A stretch of 64,000 nt of DNA, from contig NZ_CP012697.1 of NCBI RefSeq assembly GCF_001314225.1, positions 1,736,001 through 1,800,000 of the forward strand, given 5' to 3'. The translations under genes and the position numbers were made by a program. Below are positions 8,760 through 17,726 of the stretch, piece after piece (position 1 is the stretch's first letter; every line of letters starts with the position of its first letter). The notes below the pieces were generated by a model, which made no database searches, had not been told where the DNA came from, and worked only from the letters and a program-made list of their open reading frames with translations. The DNA comes from Microbacterium sp. No. 7. Lineage in GTDB: Bacteria; Actinomycetota; Actinomycetes; Actinomycetales; Microbacteriaceae.

Positions 8760-9395
8760 TCAGTTCCCTCTCTGCAGGGCGCGGATGTCATCGGCGAGCG
8801 CGGCGGCGATGAGCGCGGCGTCGTCGGCCGTGGTCGGTCCGGCCAAGACGACGATATCGCCGCCGACGCGGGTCGACAGCCCGTAGGTCACCTCGGTGCC
8901 GCGTGACGTCGCGACGTCGTACTCGTCCCAGACGACACCGTCGATTGCGACGGTCCCGGTCGGGGCGAAGCCGCCGACCGTCTCGGTGACCCACCGCTCG
9001 TCGTCGGCGGGCGCCTGCGTGAGGCGCACGAAGCCCTGGTCGGAGTCGAAGACGTCGGGGGTGAACACGACGACCCAGGCGGCGCGCTCCATGCGGGCGG
9101 TGTTCGCGCGCCAGCCCTCGGGGACCTCGGGGGCGAGGAAGGTGCGGCCGAGCCCGGCCTGGGCGGCCTCGGCCGCCGCCGCGACGTCGACGGACTCCTG
9201 GCCGGGCAGTGAGCCGCGCGGCACGCCGAAGATGACGATCGCGACGACGACGAGCGTGACGCCGAGCGCGACGAGGAGGTTGCGGAAGGTCTGGCTCGAG
9301 CGGTAGGCGCGCGACGACGCGGCCTTGCGCGCCGCGGTCTCGTCGGGCGTCTCGGGGCGGCCGAGCTCGGCGACGACGCGCGGGGTGGATGCCAT
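8760..9395 (-). CDS. DUF4245 membrane-anchored protein
   Basis: A 211-aa protein with a cytoplasmic N-terminus, one membrane helix (about 39-60, LLVALGVTLVVVAIVIFGV) and an extracytoplasmic domain, matching actinobacterial DUF4245 (function unknown). The ATG at 9395 shares its A with the xseB stop codon (TGATG), so it is translationally coupled to xseB. It is usual in actinobacteria to find this family beside xseB/xseA and fumarase genes. Confidence 0.85.
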   Translation of the reverse strand: MASTPRVVAELGRPETPDETAARKAASSRAYRSSQTFRNLLVALGVTLVVVAIVIFGVPRGSLPGQESVDVAAAAEAAQAGLGRTFLAPEVPEGWRANTARMERAAWVVVFTPDVFDSDQGFVRLTQAPADDERWVTETVGGFAPTGTVAIDGVVWDEYDVATSRGTEVTYGLSTRVGGDIVVLAGPTTADDAALIAAALADDIRALQRGN

Positions 9396-9619
9396 CAGTC
9401 CTCCGTGGTCTCGGCCGACGGACGGGCGGCCTGCAGGCGCTGCTTGGCGCCGAGCAGCCACTCGTCGCAGCGCGCGGCGAGCGCCTCGCCGCGCGTCCAC
9501 AGCTCGAGCGACTGCTCCAGCGTGGGCGCGCCCTGCTCCAGCTCGGCGACCACGCGCACGAGCTCATCGCGAGCCTCCTCGAACGAGAGGCCCGCCACAT
9601 CGACGAGGTCGGCGGTCAT
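9395..9619 (-). CDS. xseB: Exodeoxyribonuclease VII small subunit
   Basis: A 74-aa XseB, the small subunit that binds XseA to form exonuclease VII. LSFEEARDELVRVVAELEQG, followed by a LEQSLELWTRGEAL segment, is the family core. ATG 9619 is preferred over ATG 9628 because TAGGAT (minus strand, 9632-9627) lies 7 bases upstream of it. Unusually, 560 bp of repeats separate it from xseA. Confidence 0.93.
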   Translation of the reverse strand: MTADLVDVAGLSFEEARDELVRVVAELEQGAPTLEQSLELWTRGEALAARCDEWLLGAKQRLQAARPSAETTED

Positions 9620-9626
9620 GCCCTCC

Positions 9627-9632
9627 ATCCTA
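9627..9632 (-). promoter_or_regulatory. -10 element (TAGGAT) for xseB
   Basis: Minus-strand TAGGAT lies 7 bases before the xseB ATG, a leaderless arrangement. It gives xseB and the genes after it a promoter independent of xseA, which fits the insertion of repeats between them. Confidence 0.5.
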
Positions 9633-9683
9633 CGGCGCCCCGCCGACACGCTGTGCCCGCCCGGACGGATGCCCGCACCCACC

Positions 9684-9790
9684 CCCGCTGGTTGAGCAGC
9701 GCGAGCAGCGCGCGTATCGAGACCTGTGTAACGGTCCGTGGGAAGGGTCTCGATACACTCGCGGCTCCGCCGCGAGCACTCGACCAGCGG
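9684..9790. repeat. Palindromic intergenic repeat, copy A
   Basis: Begins CCGCTGGTTGAG and ends CTCGACCAGCGG. Inside are GTATCGAGACC facing GGTCTCGATAC and the perfect hairpin CTCGCGGC-TCC-GCCGCGAG. The central spacer is about 20 bp and contains ACGGTCCGTGGGAAGGG. The whole unit can fold into one long stem with nested side hairpins. No coding content is seen. Confidence 0.85.
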
Positions 9791-9870
9791 AGTGTGGGTA
9801 GGGGGCGATGACGGCGTGGGGGCGATGGTGGTGACCGGTGCCCCCCACGCCCGCTGGTTGCCCGCGACCC

Positions 9871-9978
9871 CCGCTGGTTGAGTAGCGCGCGTCAGCGCGC
9901 GTATCGAAACCCGTGTATCGGTCCGTGGGAAGGGTCTCGATACACTCGCGGCTCCGCCGCGAGCACTCGACCAGCTGG
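9871..9978. repeat. Palindromic intergenic repeat, copy B
   Basis: Same design as copy A: CCGCTGGTTGAGTAG, a GCGCGC...GCGCGC hairpin, CGTATCGAAACC, central spacer with GGTCCGTGGGAAGGG, then TCTCGATACACTCGCGGC and GCCGCGAGCACTCGACCAG. The end reads CCAGCTGG instead of CCAGCGGG. A broken left end (CCGCTGGTTG) also occurs alone at 9851-9860. Confidence 0.85.
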
Positions 9979-10018
9979 AGGAACCAGCGGGAGGAAGATG
10001 CCCAGCGTCGGCCCCACG

Positions 10019-10126
10019 CCCGCTGGTTGAGTAGCGCGCGTCAGCGCGCGTATCGAAACCCTTCCCACGGTCCGTTACATCGGTCTCGATACACCCGCGG
10101 CCGCGCCGCGGGCACTCGACCAGCGG
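10019..10126. repeat. Palindromic intergenic repeat, copy C
   Basis: Third copy between xseB and xseA. The left half matches copy B. The central spacer is inverted relative to A and B (CCCTTCCCACGGTCCG), as expected if the core can lie in either orientation. The right-half hairpin is changed to CCCGCGGC/GCCGCGGG with compensating bases. A lone right end lies at 10150-10168. Confidence 0.85.
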
Positions 10127-10179
10127 GGTGGGAGGAGGGGCTGTGGCGTGGGCACTTGACCAGCGGGGTGGGGATCGGA

Positions 10180-11451
10180 CTACCCGTCTTCGGGGATCTC
10201 GCCGTCGGAGCGGGCGGCGAAGGAGCCGCGGGCGACGGTGACGGTCACGGCGGTGCCGGCCGGGGCCTGCGCGGCGTCGCGCACGATCGTGCCGTCGCCG
10301 GTGTGGGCGATGGCGTAGCCGCGGGCGAGGGTCGCACCGGGGGAGAGCGCGCGCAGGCCGGCGCGCAGCTCGGCCGTTCGCCGCTCGGCGGTCTCGAGCC
10401 GTCGCCGCATCTGGTCGCGGCCGCGCGAGACGAGCGTGAACAGCTCGTGCGCACGCCCTGTGAGCATCGACTCGGGGTCGCGCAGCGCGGGGCGGGAGCG
10501 CAGCTGCTCGAGCTGGGCGATGTCGTGCGCCACGCGCTGCGCGAGCCGTGTGTAGGCGCGGCTGCGCAGCTGCTGCACGAGCGCGCGCTGCTCGGCGACG
10601 TCGGGCACGATCTTCTTCGCGGCGTCCGTCGGCGTCGACGCGCGCAGGTCGGCGACGTCGTCGAGCAGCGGGTGGTCGTTCTCGTGACCGATCGCCGAGA
10701 CGACGGGCGTGGATGCCGCCGCCACCGCGCGCACGAGGCGCTCGTCGCTGAAGCCCATCAGCGTCTGCGGGTCGCCGCCGCCGCGCGCGATGACGATGAC
10801 GTCGACCTCGGGATCGGCATCCAGGGTCTGCAGCGCGGCGAGCACCTCGGGCACGCATCGCTCGCCCTGCACGGCGACGTGCACGGTGCGGAAGCGCACC
10901 TGCGGCCAGCGCAGCTCGGCATTGCGGTGCACGTCCTTCTCCGCGTCGCTGCGCTCGCCCGTGATGAGGCCGATCACGCCGGGCAGGAAGGGGACGGGCC
11001 TCTTGCGCGACGCGTCGAACAGGCCCTCCGACCGCAGCTGCGCGCGCAGCCGCTCGAGGCGCTCGAGCTGGTCGCCGAGGCCCGTGTGCCGCATCGACGA
11101 GACCGTGAAGGTGAGGTCGCCGGTCTTGATGAAGTAGTCGGGCTTGACACACGCGACGACGCGGTCGCCCACCTTCAGGTCGTCGGTGACGCGCTGCAGC
11201 GTCGACGACCAGAGCCGGAACGAGAGCGCCGCATCGGTCTCGGCATCCTTGAGACGCCCGAACACGTGCCCGCCGCGCAGGTTCCACGAGGTGATCTCGC
11301 CCTCGACCCACACCGCGCCCCAGCGCTGCACGAAGTCGCGGATCGTCTCGTTGAGGCGCGACACCGACGTGGGCGCCTGCGGCGACGAATCGCGCGGGTG
11401 CACGGCGTCGGGGGGCGCGGTCTCGCCGGCCTCGGCCTGGAACGACGGCAT
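10180..11451 (-). CDS. xseA: Exodeoxyribonuclease VII large subunit
   Basis: A 423-aa XseA. The N-terminal OB fold contains WVEGEITSWNLRGGHVFGRLKD and the nuclease domain contains the family signature GHENDHPLLDDVADLRASTPTDAA (near 255). A coiled-coil region follows. ATG 11451 is chosen because AAGGGG lies 5-6 bases upstream; longer in-frame extensions run into the ispH gene. It is divergent from ispH. Its partner xseB lies downstream on the same strand, beyond three palindromic repeats. Confidence 0.93.
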   Translation of the reverse strand: MPSFQAEAGETAPPDAVHPRDSSPQAPTSVSRLNETIRDFVQRWGAVWVEGEITSWNLRGGHVFGRLKDAETDAALSFRLWSSTLQRVTDDLKVGDRVVACVKPDYFIKTGDLTFTVSSMRHTGLGDQLERLERLRAQLRSEGLFDASRKRPVPFLPGVIGLITGERSDAEKDVHRNAELRWPQVRFRTVHVAVQGERCVPEVLAALQTLDADPEVDVIVIARGGGDPQTLMGFSDERLVRAVAAASTPVVSAIGHENDHPLLDDVADLRASTPTDAAKKIVPDVAEQRALVQQLRSRAYTRLAQRVAHDIAQLEQLRSRPALRDPESMLTGRAHELFTLVSRGRDQMRRRLETAERRTAELRAGLRALSPGATLARGYAIAHTGDGTIVRDAAQAPAGTAVTVTVARGSFAARSDGEIPEDG

Positions 11452-11500
11452 CTGACCCCTTCCGGGCGCTTCTCTCGGGTACGGCTCAGACGGGCGTCGA

Positions 11501-11506
11501 TAGGAT
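11501..11506 (+). promoter_or_regulatory. -10 element (TAGGAT) for ispH
   Basis: TAGGAT with a 6-base gap to GTG 11513 and no ribosome site; predicted leaderless transcript. Confidence 0.55.
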
Positions 11507-11512
11507 CGAGAC

Positions 11513-12556
11513 GTGAGCTCGACCACCGTCTCCCTGCCGGCACCGCGCGTGCCGGGGCCGCGCGGACGGCTCCAGAATAACCCGGTGCCCGGACACAAGC
11601 GCGTGCTCCTCGCCGCGCCGCGCGGCTACTGCGCGGGCGTCGACCGCGCCGTGGTCGCCGTCGAGAAGGCGCTGGAGCAATACGGCGCCCCCGTCTACGT
11701 GCGCAAGCAGATCGTGCACAACATCCACGTCGTGCGCGAGCTGGAGGCCCGCGGCGCGATCTTCGTCGACGAGGTGGATGCCGTGCCCGAGGGATCCACG
11801 GTCGTCTTCAGCGCGCACGGCGTCGCGCCGGCCGTCGTCTCGGCCGCCGCGGACCGCGACCTGCACGCGATCGACGCGACGTGCCCGCTCGTCACGAAGG
11901 TGCACCGCGAGGCGGTGCGCTTCGCACGCGACGACTACGAGATCCTCCTGATCGGCCACGCCGGCCACGAGGAGGTCGAGGGCACGGCGGGCGAGGCGCC
12001 CGACCACGTGACGATCGTGAACTCGCCCGACGAGGCCGACACGGTCGAGGTGCGCGATCCGTCGCGCGTCGTGTGGCTGTCGCAGACGACGCTGTCGGTC
12101 GACGAGACGATGGAGACGGTGCGGCGCCTGCGCGCGCGCTTCCCGCAGCTGAGCGATCCGCCGACGGACGACATCTGCTACGCGACGCAGAACCGTCAGG
12201 TCGCGATCAAGAAGGTCGCGACCGGCGCCGATCTGGTCATCGTCGTCGGCTCGGCGAACTCGTCGAACAGCGTGCGTCTCGTCGAGGTCGCGCTGGAGCA
12301 CGGCGCGAAGGCCGCGCACCGCATCGACTACGCGCACGAGATCCGGCAGGAGTGGCTCGACGGCGTCGCCACCGTCGGCGTGACGAGCGGCGCCTCGGTG
12401 CCCGAGGTGCTCGTGCGCGAGGTGCTCGAGGAGCTCGCCGGCGCCGGCTACCGCGACGTCGAGGAGGTGCGCACGGCGCACGAGGACCTCATGTTCTCGC
12501 TGCCGAAGGAGCTGCGCCAGCAGGGCGAGGCGCGCGGCGGACGGTCGCGTCCGTGA
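11513..12556 (+). CDS. ispH: 4-hydroxy-3-methylbut-2-enyl diphosphate reductase
   Basis: IspH (LytB) performs the last step of the MEP pathway, reducing HMBPP to IPP and DMAPP with a [4Fe-4S] cluster. The three cluster cysteines are visible: C40 (PRGYCAGV), C124 (DATCPLV) and C222 ([11 protein letters not shown]). The 347-aa length includes an N-terminal extension of about 25 residues relative to minimal homologues. Start GTG 11513 is set by the TAGGAT hexamer. The stop overlaps the next gene by GTGA. Confidence 0.95.
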   Translation: MSSTTVSLPAPRVPGPRGRLQNNPVPGHKRVLLAAPRGYCAGVDRAVVAVEKALEQYGAPVYVRKQIVHNIHVVRELEARGAIFVDEVDAVPEGSTVVFSAHGVAPAVVSAAADRDLHAIDATCPLVTKVHREAVRFARDDYEILLIGHAGHEEVEGTAGEAPDHVTIVNSPDEADTVEVRDPSRVVWLSQTTLSVDETMETVRRLRARFPQLSDPPTDDICYATQNRQVAIKKVATGADLVIVVGSANSSNSVRLVEVALEHGAKAAHRIDYAHEIRQEWLDGVATVGVTSGASVPEVLVREVLEELAGAGYRDVEEVRTAHEDLMFSLPKELRQQGEARGGRSRP

Positions 12557-13065
12557 GCACGCCCGACGAGCCGCGGCCCGTGCCGCAGTACGGCGAGTAC
12601 GCGACCCCCGAGCAGCAGCGGGCGGCGATCCGGCAGCCGCTGCCGCAGGCCCCGCACCCGGCTCCCGAGCCCGAGCGCGCCACGACCACGGCGGCGCGGC
12701 CCCGGCGCACGGCCGATCGCGTGCTGACGATCGCGCTGCTCGCCTACGGGCTGCTGACGGTGCTCACCGCGATTCCGCAGCTGCTCGACTTCCAGGGCTT
12801 CGTCGACGCGTGGATCGACGTCGCCGGCGTCGACGCCGAGTTCACCAACTTCGCGCAGGGGCGCGTGTGGGGGCACATCGGCGCGGTCGTGTTCGGCCTC
12901 GGGTGGGTCGTCACGGCCCTGGCATCCGTGCGCGCGCTGCGCCGCGGGCGCGTGGCCTGGTGGATCCCGCTCGTCGGCGCGATCGTCACGTTCCTGATCG
13001 CCAGCATCTGCCTGAGCGTGCCGATCCTCGGCGACCCCGGCATCGCCGCGCACTTCGGCCGCTGA
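12553..13065 (+). CDS. DUF6264 membrane protein
   Basis: A 170-aa protein with a Pro/Gln/Ala-rich cytoplasmic N-terminus (to about residue 55) and three or four membrane helices (about 56-75, 102-122, 130-155). It resembles DUF6264 proteins of Microbacteriaceae, of unknown function. Its GTG start overlaps the ispH stop (GTGA), so it is likely co-translated with ispH. Confidence 0.75.
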   Translation: MSTPDEPRPVPQYGEYATPEQQRAAIRQPLPQAPHPAPEPERATTTAARPRRTADRVLTIALLAYGLLTVLTAIPQLLDFQGFVDAWIDVAGVDAEFTNFAQGRVWGHIGAVVFGLGWVVTALASVRALRRGRVAWWIPLVGAIVTFLIASICLSVPILGDPGIAAHFGR

Positions 13066-13121
13066 CCGGCCGTCGGCGCCGCTCGCCCGGCATCCACCGG
13101 CATCCATCCCGCTCACCGCAG

Positions 13122-13184
13122 CAGGAGAAATCACGGGGGCAGGACGTTTCCGCTGGAATTGTCCTGTCCCCGTGATTTCTCCTG
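13122..13184. terminator. Long inverted repeat between convergent genes
   Basis: Two 24-bp arms, 13122-13145 (starting CAGGAGAAATCACGGGG) and 13161-13184, are reverse complements except for one G-T pair, around a 15-base loop. It lies between the ends of the DUF6264 gene and fbaA, so it can act as a bidirectional terminator. There is no T tract, and the arms are longer and less GC-rich than needed, so it could also be a dispersed element. Confidence 0.6.
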
Positions 13185-13213
13185 TATCTGCGCGGTGCGG
13201 GCCCGCGCGAGGA

Positions 13214-14245
<1,032 letters not shown>

Positions 14246-14434
14246 GTCAGCTCCTCGGATCGACTGTGGTGAGCGCTTCCGACTCTATCCACTTTGTCCG
14301 CTCGGCTGGGAGCGCGGCCGGGGAAAAACGGCCCTTCGCCGCGGCATCGCGACATGCGGCGCCGACGCTCCTGGATAGGCTGGTCGCGGAGCCGGGGACC
14401 CCGGGGCGGGAGAATGCGAGAGGGTGGCGCACGG

Positions 14435-15139
14435 ATGGCACGCAAGTCGCTCGTGAACGTCGTGGCGGACGCCCTGCTCGACCGCATCGTCGCGGGCGAG
14501 CTGGACGTCGGCGCGGCGCTGCCCAGCGAGGCGGAGATCGGCGAGGAGTTCGAGGTCAGCCGGGTCACCGTGCGCGAGGCGCTGCGCGTGCTCACGGCGC
14601 AGGGCGTCGTGCAGGTGGCGTCCGGCATCGGCTCGTCGGTGCGGCCGATCGACGAGTGGCGCTCGATCGACGCGCTCGTGCGCTATCGCTCGGCGCACGC
14701 CGACGACGGCGACGTGGCGGTGCAGCTCATCGCCGTGCGGCGCATGTTCGAGACGGAGGCGGCGGCCCTCGCGGCGACCCGGCTCTCGGACGAGGCGCTC
14801 GTCGAGCTCGACGGGTGCATCGACGGGATGCGGGATGCCAGCGCACGCGGCGACGTCGACGCGTTCGTCGCGGCGGACCTGCGCTTCCACGACGTCATCA
14901 TGCGCGGCTCGGGCAACATCTTCCTGGCCGCGCTGTTCGACCCGATCACCCGCGTGCTGGCCGAGCGGCGCGCCGAGACGTCGCGCGTCCCCGAGATCCA
15001 GAGCCACGCGATCGCGGAGCACCGGCGGGTGCTCGAGGCCCTGCGCGCCCGCGACGAGGCGGCGGCGCGCACGGCGATGGACCTTCACATGCAGCAGACG
15101 CTGGACGACCTGACGCACTACGTGCTCGGCCGCGACTGA
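14435..15139 (+). CDS. GntR/FadR-family (FCD) transcription regulator
   Basis: A 234-aa regulator. The N-terminal winged helix-turn-helix has LPSEAEIGEEFEVSRVTVREAL, and the C-terminal FCD ligand domain keeps the metal-binding Asp/His set (ADLRFHDVIM, SHAIAEH, DLHMQQTL). ATG 14435 is preferred, with GAGAGGG about 10 bases upstream; ATG 14414 is also possible. A TAGGCT hexamer at 14375-14380 may be the -10. It is directly upstream of the acid-sugar operon and is the likely regulator of the operator at 15265. Confidence 0.88.
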   Translation: MARKSLVNVVADALLDRIVAGELDVGAALPSEAEIGEEFEVSRVTVREALRVLTAQGVVQVASGIGSSVRPIDEWRSIDALVRYRSAHADDGDVAVQLIAVRRMFETEAAALAATRLSDEALVELDGCIDGMRDASARGDVDAFVAADLRFHDVIMRGSGNIFLAALFDPITRVLAERRAETSRVPEIQSHAIAEHRRVLEALRARDEAAARTAMDLHMQQTLDDLTHYVLGRD

Positions 15140-15228
15140 GAGCTCCGCCGCGGCAAGGCTCCGGTGGGGCCGAGGCTCCGGCGGCGCGGCAGCCCGCGGC
15201 ATCCCCGCGACGGGTGGGGAGGAGCGGG

Positions 15229-15278
15229 TTGACGGCGACTGCTTTGTCTTCTATCCTGTATGACACCTGCTAGCAGGT
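15229..15278 (+). promoter_or_regulatory. Promoter and palindromic operator of acid-sugar operon
   Basis: TTGACG (15229-15234), 17-bp spacer, TATCCT (15252-15257): the best -35/-10 pair in the window. A perfect 14-bp palindrome ACCTGCTAGCAGGT lies at 15265-15278, at the predicted transcription start, so a bound repressor would block initiation. GTATGAC and GTAGCTGAC flank it. A site for the adjacent GntR/FCD protein is the natural reading. Confidence 0.7.
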
Positions 15279-15312
15279 AGCTGACAAAGAAGTCTCAGAC
15301 ACCGGAGTTGCC

Positions 15313-16749
15313 ATGAACCTCGACACATTGCTGGCCTCGTACCCTGAGCCGCGCCCCGTCGACCCCGATCGGATCGCCGAGCTGGTCCGCGAGGCCGGCC
15401 GCGTGCTCATCGTGCTCGACGACGACCCCACGGGGACGCAGTCGGTCGCCGACCTGCCCGTGCTCTCCGGCTGGACCCCGGCCGACTTCGAGTGGGCGTT
15501 CGACTCCGGCGCGCCCGCCGTCTACGTGCTCACCAACTCCCGCAGCTTCGACCCCGAGACCGCCGCCCGCATCAATCGCGAGGTCGTCACCGGCGCCGTC
15601 TCCGCGGCGCGGGCCCGCGGCATCCGGGTCGCGTTCGCGAGCCGCGGCGACTCCACGCTGCGCGGCCACTTCCCGCTCGAGCCGGACACGATCGCCGAGA
15701 CGCTCGCCGAGCTGGGGGAGAAGCGGCCCGACGGCGTCCTGCTCGTCCCCGCCTTCCCCGACGCGGGACGCATCACGATCGGCGGCATGCACGGCATGGC
15801 CGACGGCGACGCCTTCACGCCCGTGGGCGAGACCGAGTTCGCGCGCGACTCGACGTTCGGCTACCGCTCCTCGCTCCTCGCCGACTGGGTCGAGGAGAAG
15901 ACCGGCGGCGACGTCTCGGCCGACGCGGTCGTCGTGCTCGCCCTCGACACGATCCGGGCCGGGGCGGATGCCGTCGCCGACGCCCTCCTCGCCGCGCCCG
16001 CCGGCAGCGTGCTGGCCGCCGACGTCGTCGTCGAGGACGACCTGCGCCAGCTCGCCCTCGGCCTGGAGCAGGCGGAGGCCGCCGGCCGCGACTACGTCTA
16101 CCGCGTGGGTCCGCCGTTCGTCCGCGCGCGCATCGGCCAGGAGCAGCGCCCGCCGATCGAGATCGACGACAGCGGCGCCGAGACCGCGCCGGGCGGCCTC
16201 GTCGTCGTCGGCTCGCACGTGGGGCTGACCAGCCGCCAGCTCGCGCACCTGCTCGCGCACCGTCCCGCCGCCATCGTCGTCGAGCTCGACGTGCCGTCCG
16301 TGCTCGACCCGGCCACCGCGCGGGACACGATCGACGCCGCCGTCGCGCGCGTCGTCGAGGGCATCGCGTCGGGCGACGTCGTCTTCCACTCCAGCCGCAC
16401 CCTCGTGCGCACCGACGACCCGGACGAGAGCCTGGCGATCTCGCGGAAGGTCTCCGACGCCCTCGTCGAGGTGGTGCAGCGCACGATCGCCGCGCGCCGG
16501 CCGCGCTTCGTCATCGCCAAGGGCGGCATCACCTCGAGCGACGTCGCCAGCCGCGGCCTGCAGATCGCCCGGGCGACCGTTCGCGGCTCGCTCTTCCCCG
16601 GCCTGGTCTCGGTCTGGCAGCCCGCCGACGGCCCCGCCGCCGGCATCCCGTACATCGTCTTCGCCGGCAACGTCGGCGGCGAGACGACCCTCACGGAGGC
16701 GGTCGAGAAGCTCTCGATCTCCGCCTCCGGCGCTCCCGCGCAGGGCTGA
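15313..16749 (+). CDS. Four-carbon acid sugar kinase (DUF1537 family)
   Basis: A 478-aa kinase of the DUF1537 family (OtnK/DtnK), which phosphorylates four-carbon sugar acids such as 2-oxo-tetronate or D-threonate/erythronate derivatives. The N-terminal substrate domain has VLDDDPTGTQSV and FASRGDSTLRGHFP. The C-terminal nucleotide domain has FVIAKGGITSSDVA and VFAGNVGGETTL. GGAG precedes ATG 15313 by about 6 bases. It is first in an operon with a dehydrogenase and a GntP permease. The exact substrate cannot be told from sequence. Confidence 0.9.
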   Translation: MNLDTLLASYPEPRPVDPDRIAELVREAGRVLIVLDDDPTGTQSVADLPVLSGWTPADFEWAFDSGAPAVYVLTNSRSFDPETAARINREVVTGAVSAARARGIRVAFASRGDSTLRGHFPLEPDTIAETLAELGEKRPDGVLLVPAFPDAGRITIGGMHGMADGDAFTPVGETEFARDSTFGYRSSLLADWVEEKTGGDVSADAVVVLALDTIRAGADAVADALLAAPAGSVLAADVVVEDDLRQLALGLEQAEAAGRDYVYRVGPPFVRARIGQEQRPPIEIDDSGAETAPGGLVVVGSHVGLTSRQLAHLLAHRPAAIVVELDVPSVLDPATARDTIDAAVARVVEGIASGDVVFHSSRTLVRTDDPDESLAISRKVSDALVEVVQRTIAARRPRFVIAKGGITSSDVASRGLQIARATVRGSLFPGLVSVWQPADGPAAGIPYIVFAGNVGGETTLTEAVEKLSISASGAPAQG

Positions 16750-16796
16750 CCGCCCGCCATCCCCTCCACCCCCTCAGAGAAGAGAGAAGGACCACC

Positions 16797-17693
16797 ATGA
16801 CAACGACGACGGTCGCCGTCCTGGGACTCGGCGCCATGGGGCTTCCCATGGCCACGCGTCTCGCCGAGACCATGCCCGTGCGCGGGTTCGACATCGCCGA
16901 GGCGCGGCTCGCGCTCGCCGAGGCGGCCGGCGTGGCCCGCTGCGCATCGGCCGAGGACGCCGTCGCCGGCGCCGACGCGGTGCTGCTCGCGGTGCGCGAC
17001 TCCGCGCAGCTGGACGACGTGCTGTTCGGCGACCGCGGCATCGCCGCCGCGCTCCGCCCGGGAGCGATCGTGATCCTCACGAGCACGGTCGGCACCGACG
17101 GCATCCAGAGCGTCGCCGCGGCGCTCGCCGAGCGCGACATCGACCTCGTCGACGCGCCGCTGAGCGGCGGCCCCGCCCGCGCCGGCGCCGGCGACCTGCT
17201 CATCGTCGTGGGAGCGACGCCGCAGGCCCGGGAGAAGGCGCAGCCCGTGCTCGAGCGGCTCGCCTCCACGCTCACGGTCGTCGGCGACCGGCCCGGAGAC
17301 GGCCAGGCGCTCAAGACGGTCAACCAGCTGCTGTGCGGCGTGCACATCGCCGCGGCCGCCGAGGCCCTCGCCCTCGCCGACGCCCTCGGGCTCGACGCCG
17401 AGCGCACGCTGGAGGCGCTCGGCGCGGGCGCCGCGGCATCCTTCATGCTCGGCAACCGCGGCCCGCGCATCCTGCAGGCGTACGACGACGGGGGAGCCGA
17501 GGTGCTCAGCCAGCTCGACATCTTCGTCAAGGACATGGGCATCGTGAACAAGGCCGCCCGCGCGGCGCGCCTGGCCACGCCGATCGCGGCGGCCGCCGAG
17601 CAGCTCTACCTGCTCGGTGCCGCCCAGGGCCTCGGATCCGCCGACGACTCGGCGGTCATCCGCGTCGTCGCGCCGCAGCGCCTCAGCAACTGA
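16797..17693 (+). CDS. 3-hydroxyisobutyrate dehydrogenase-like (LtnD-type) oxidoreductase
   Basis: A 298-aa beta-hydroxyacid dehydrogenase. The Rossmann motif is VLGLGAMGLPMA (residues 8-19). The substrate loop is DAPLSGGPARAGAGDL, and the catalytic Lys lies in LKTVNQLL. In DUF1537 operons this family includes L-threonate and D-erythronate 2-dehydrogenases, which oxidise C2 before phosphorylation. It lies between the kinase and the permease genes. GAGAAGG is the ribosome site. Confidence 0.85.
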   Translation: MTTTTVAVLGLGAMGLPMATRLAETMPVRGFDIAEARLALAEAAGVARCASAEDAVAGADAVLLAVRDSAQLDDVLFGDRGIAAALRPGAIVILTSTVGTDGIQSVAAALAERDIDLVDAPLSGGPARAGAGDLLIVVGATPQAREKAQPVLERLASTLTVVGDRPGDGQALKTVNQLLCGVHIAAAAEALALADALGLDAERTLEALGAGAAASFMLGNRGPRILQAYDDGGAEVLSQLDIFVKDMGIVNKAARAARLATPIAAAAEQLYLLGAAQGLGSADDSAVIRVVAPQRLSN

Positions 17694-17726
17694 TCCACCC
17701 CGCCTCGAACGTCGAAGGAGACACTC

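Noticed and set aside
9684..10168. CRISPR array
   Set aside because: The units are long, palindromic and lack short unique spacers of constant length.
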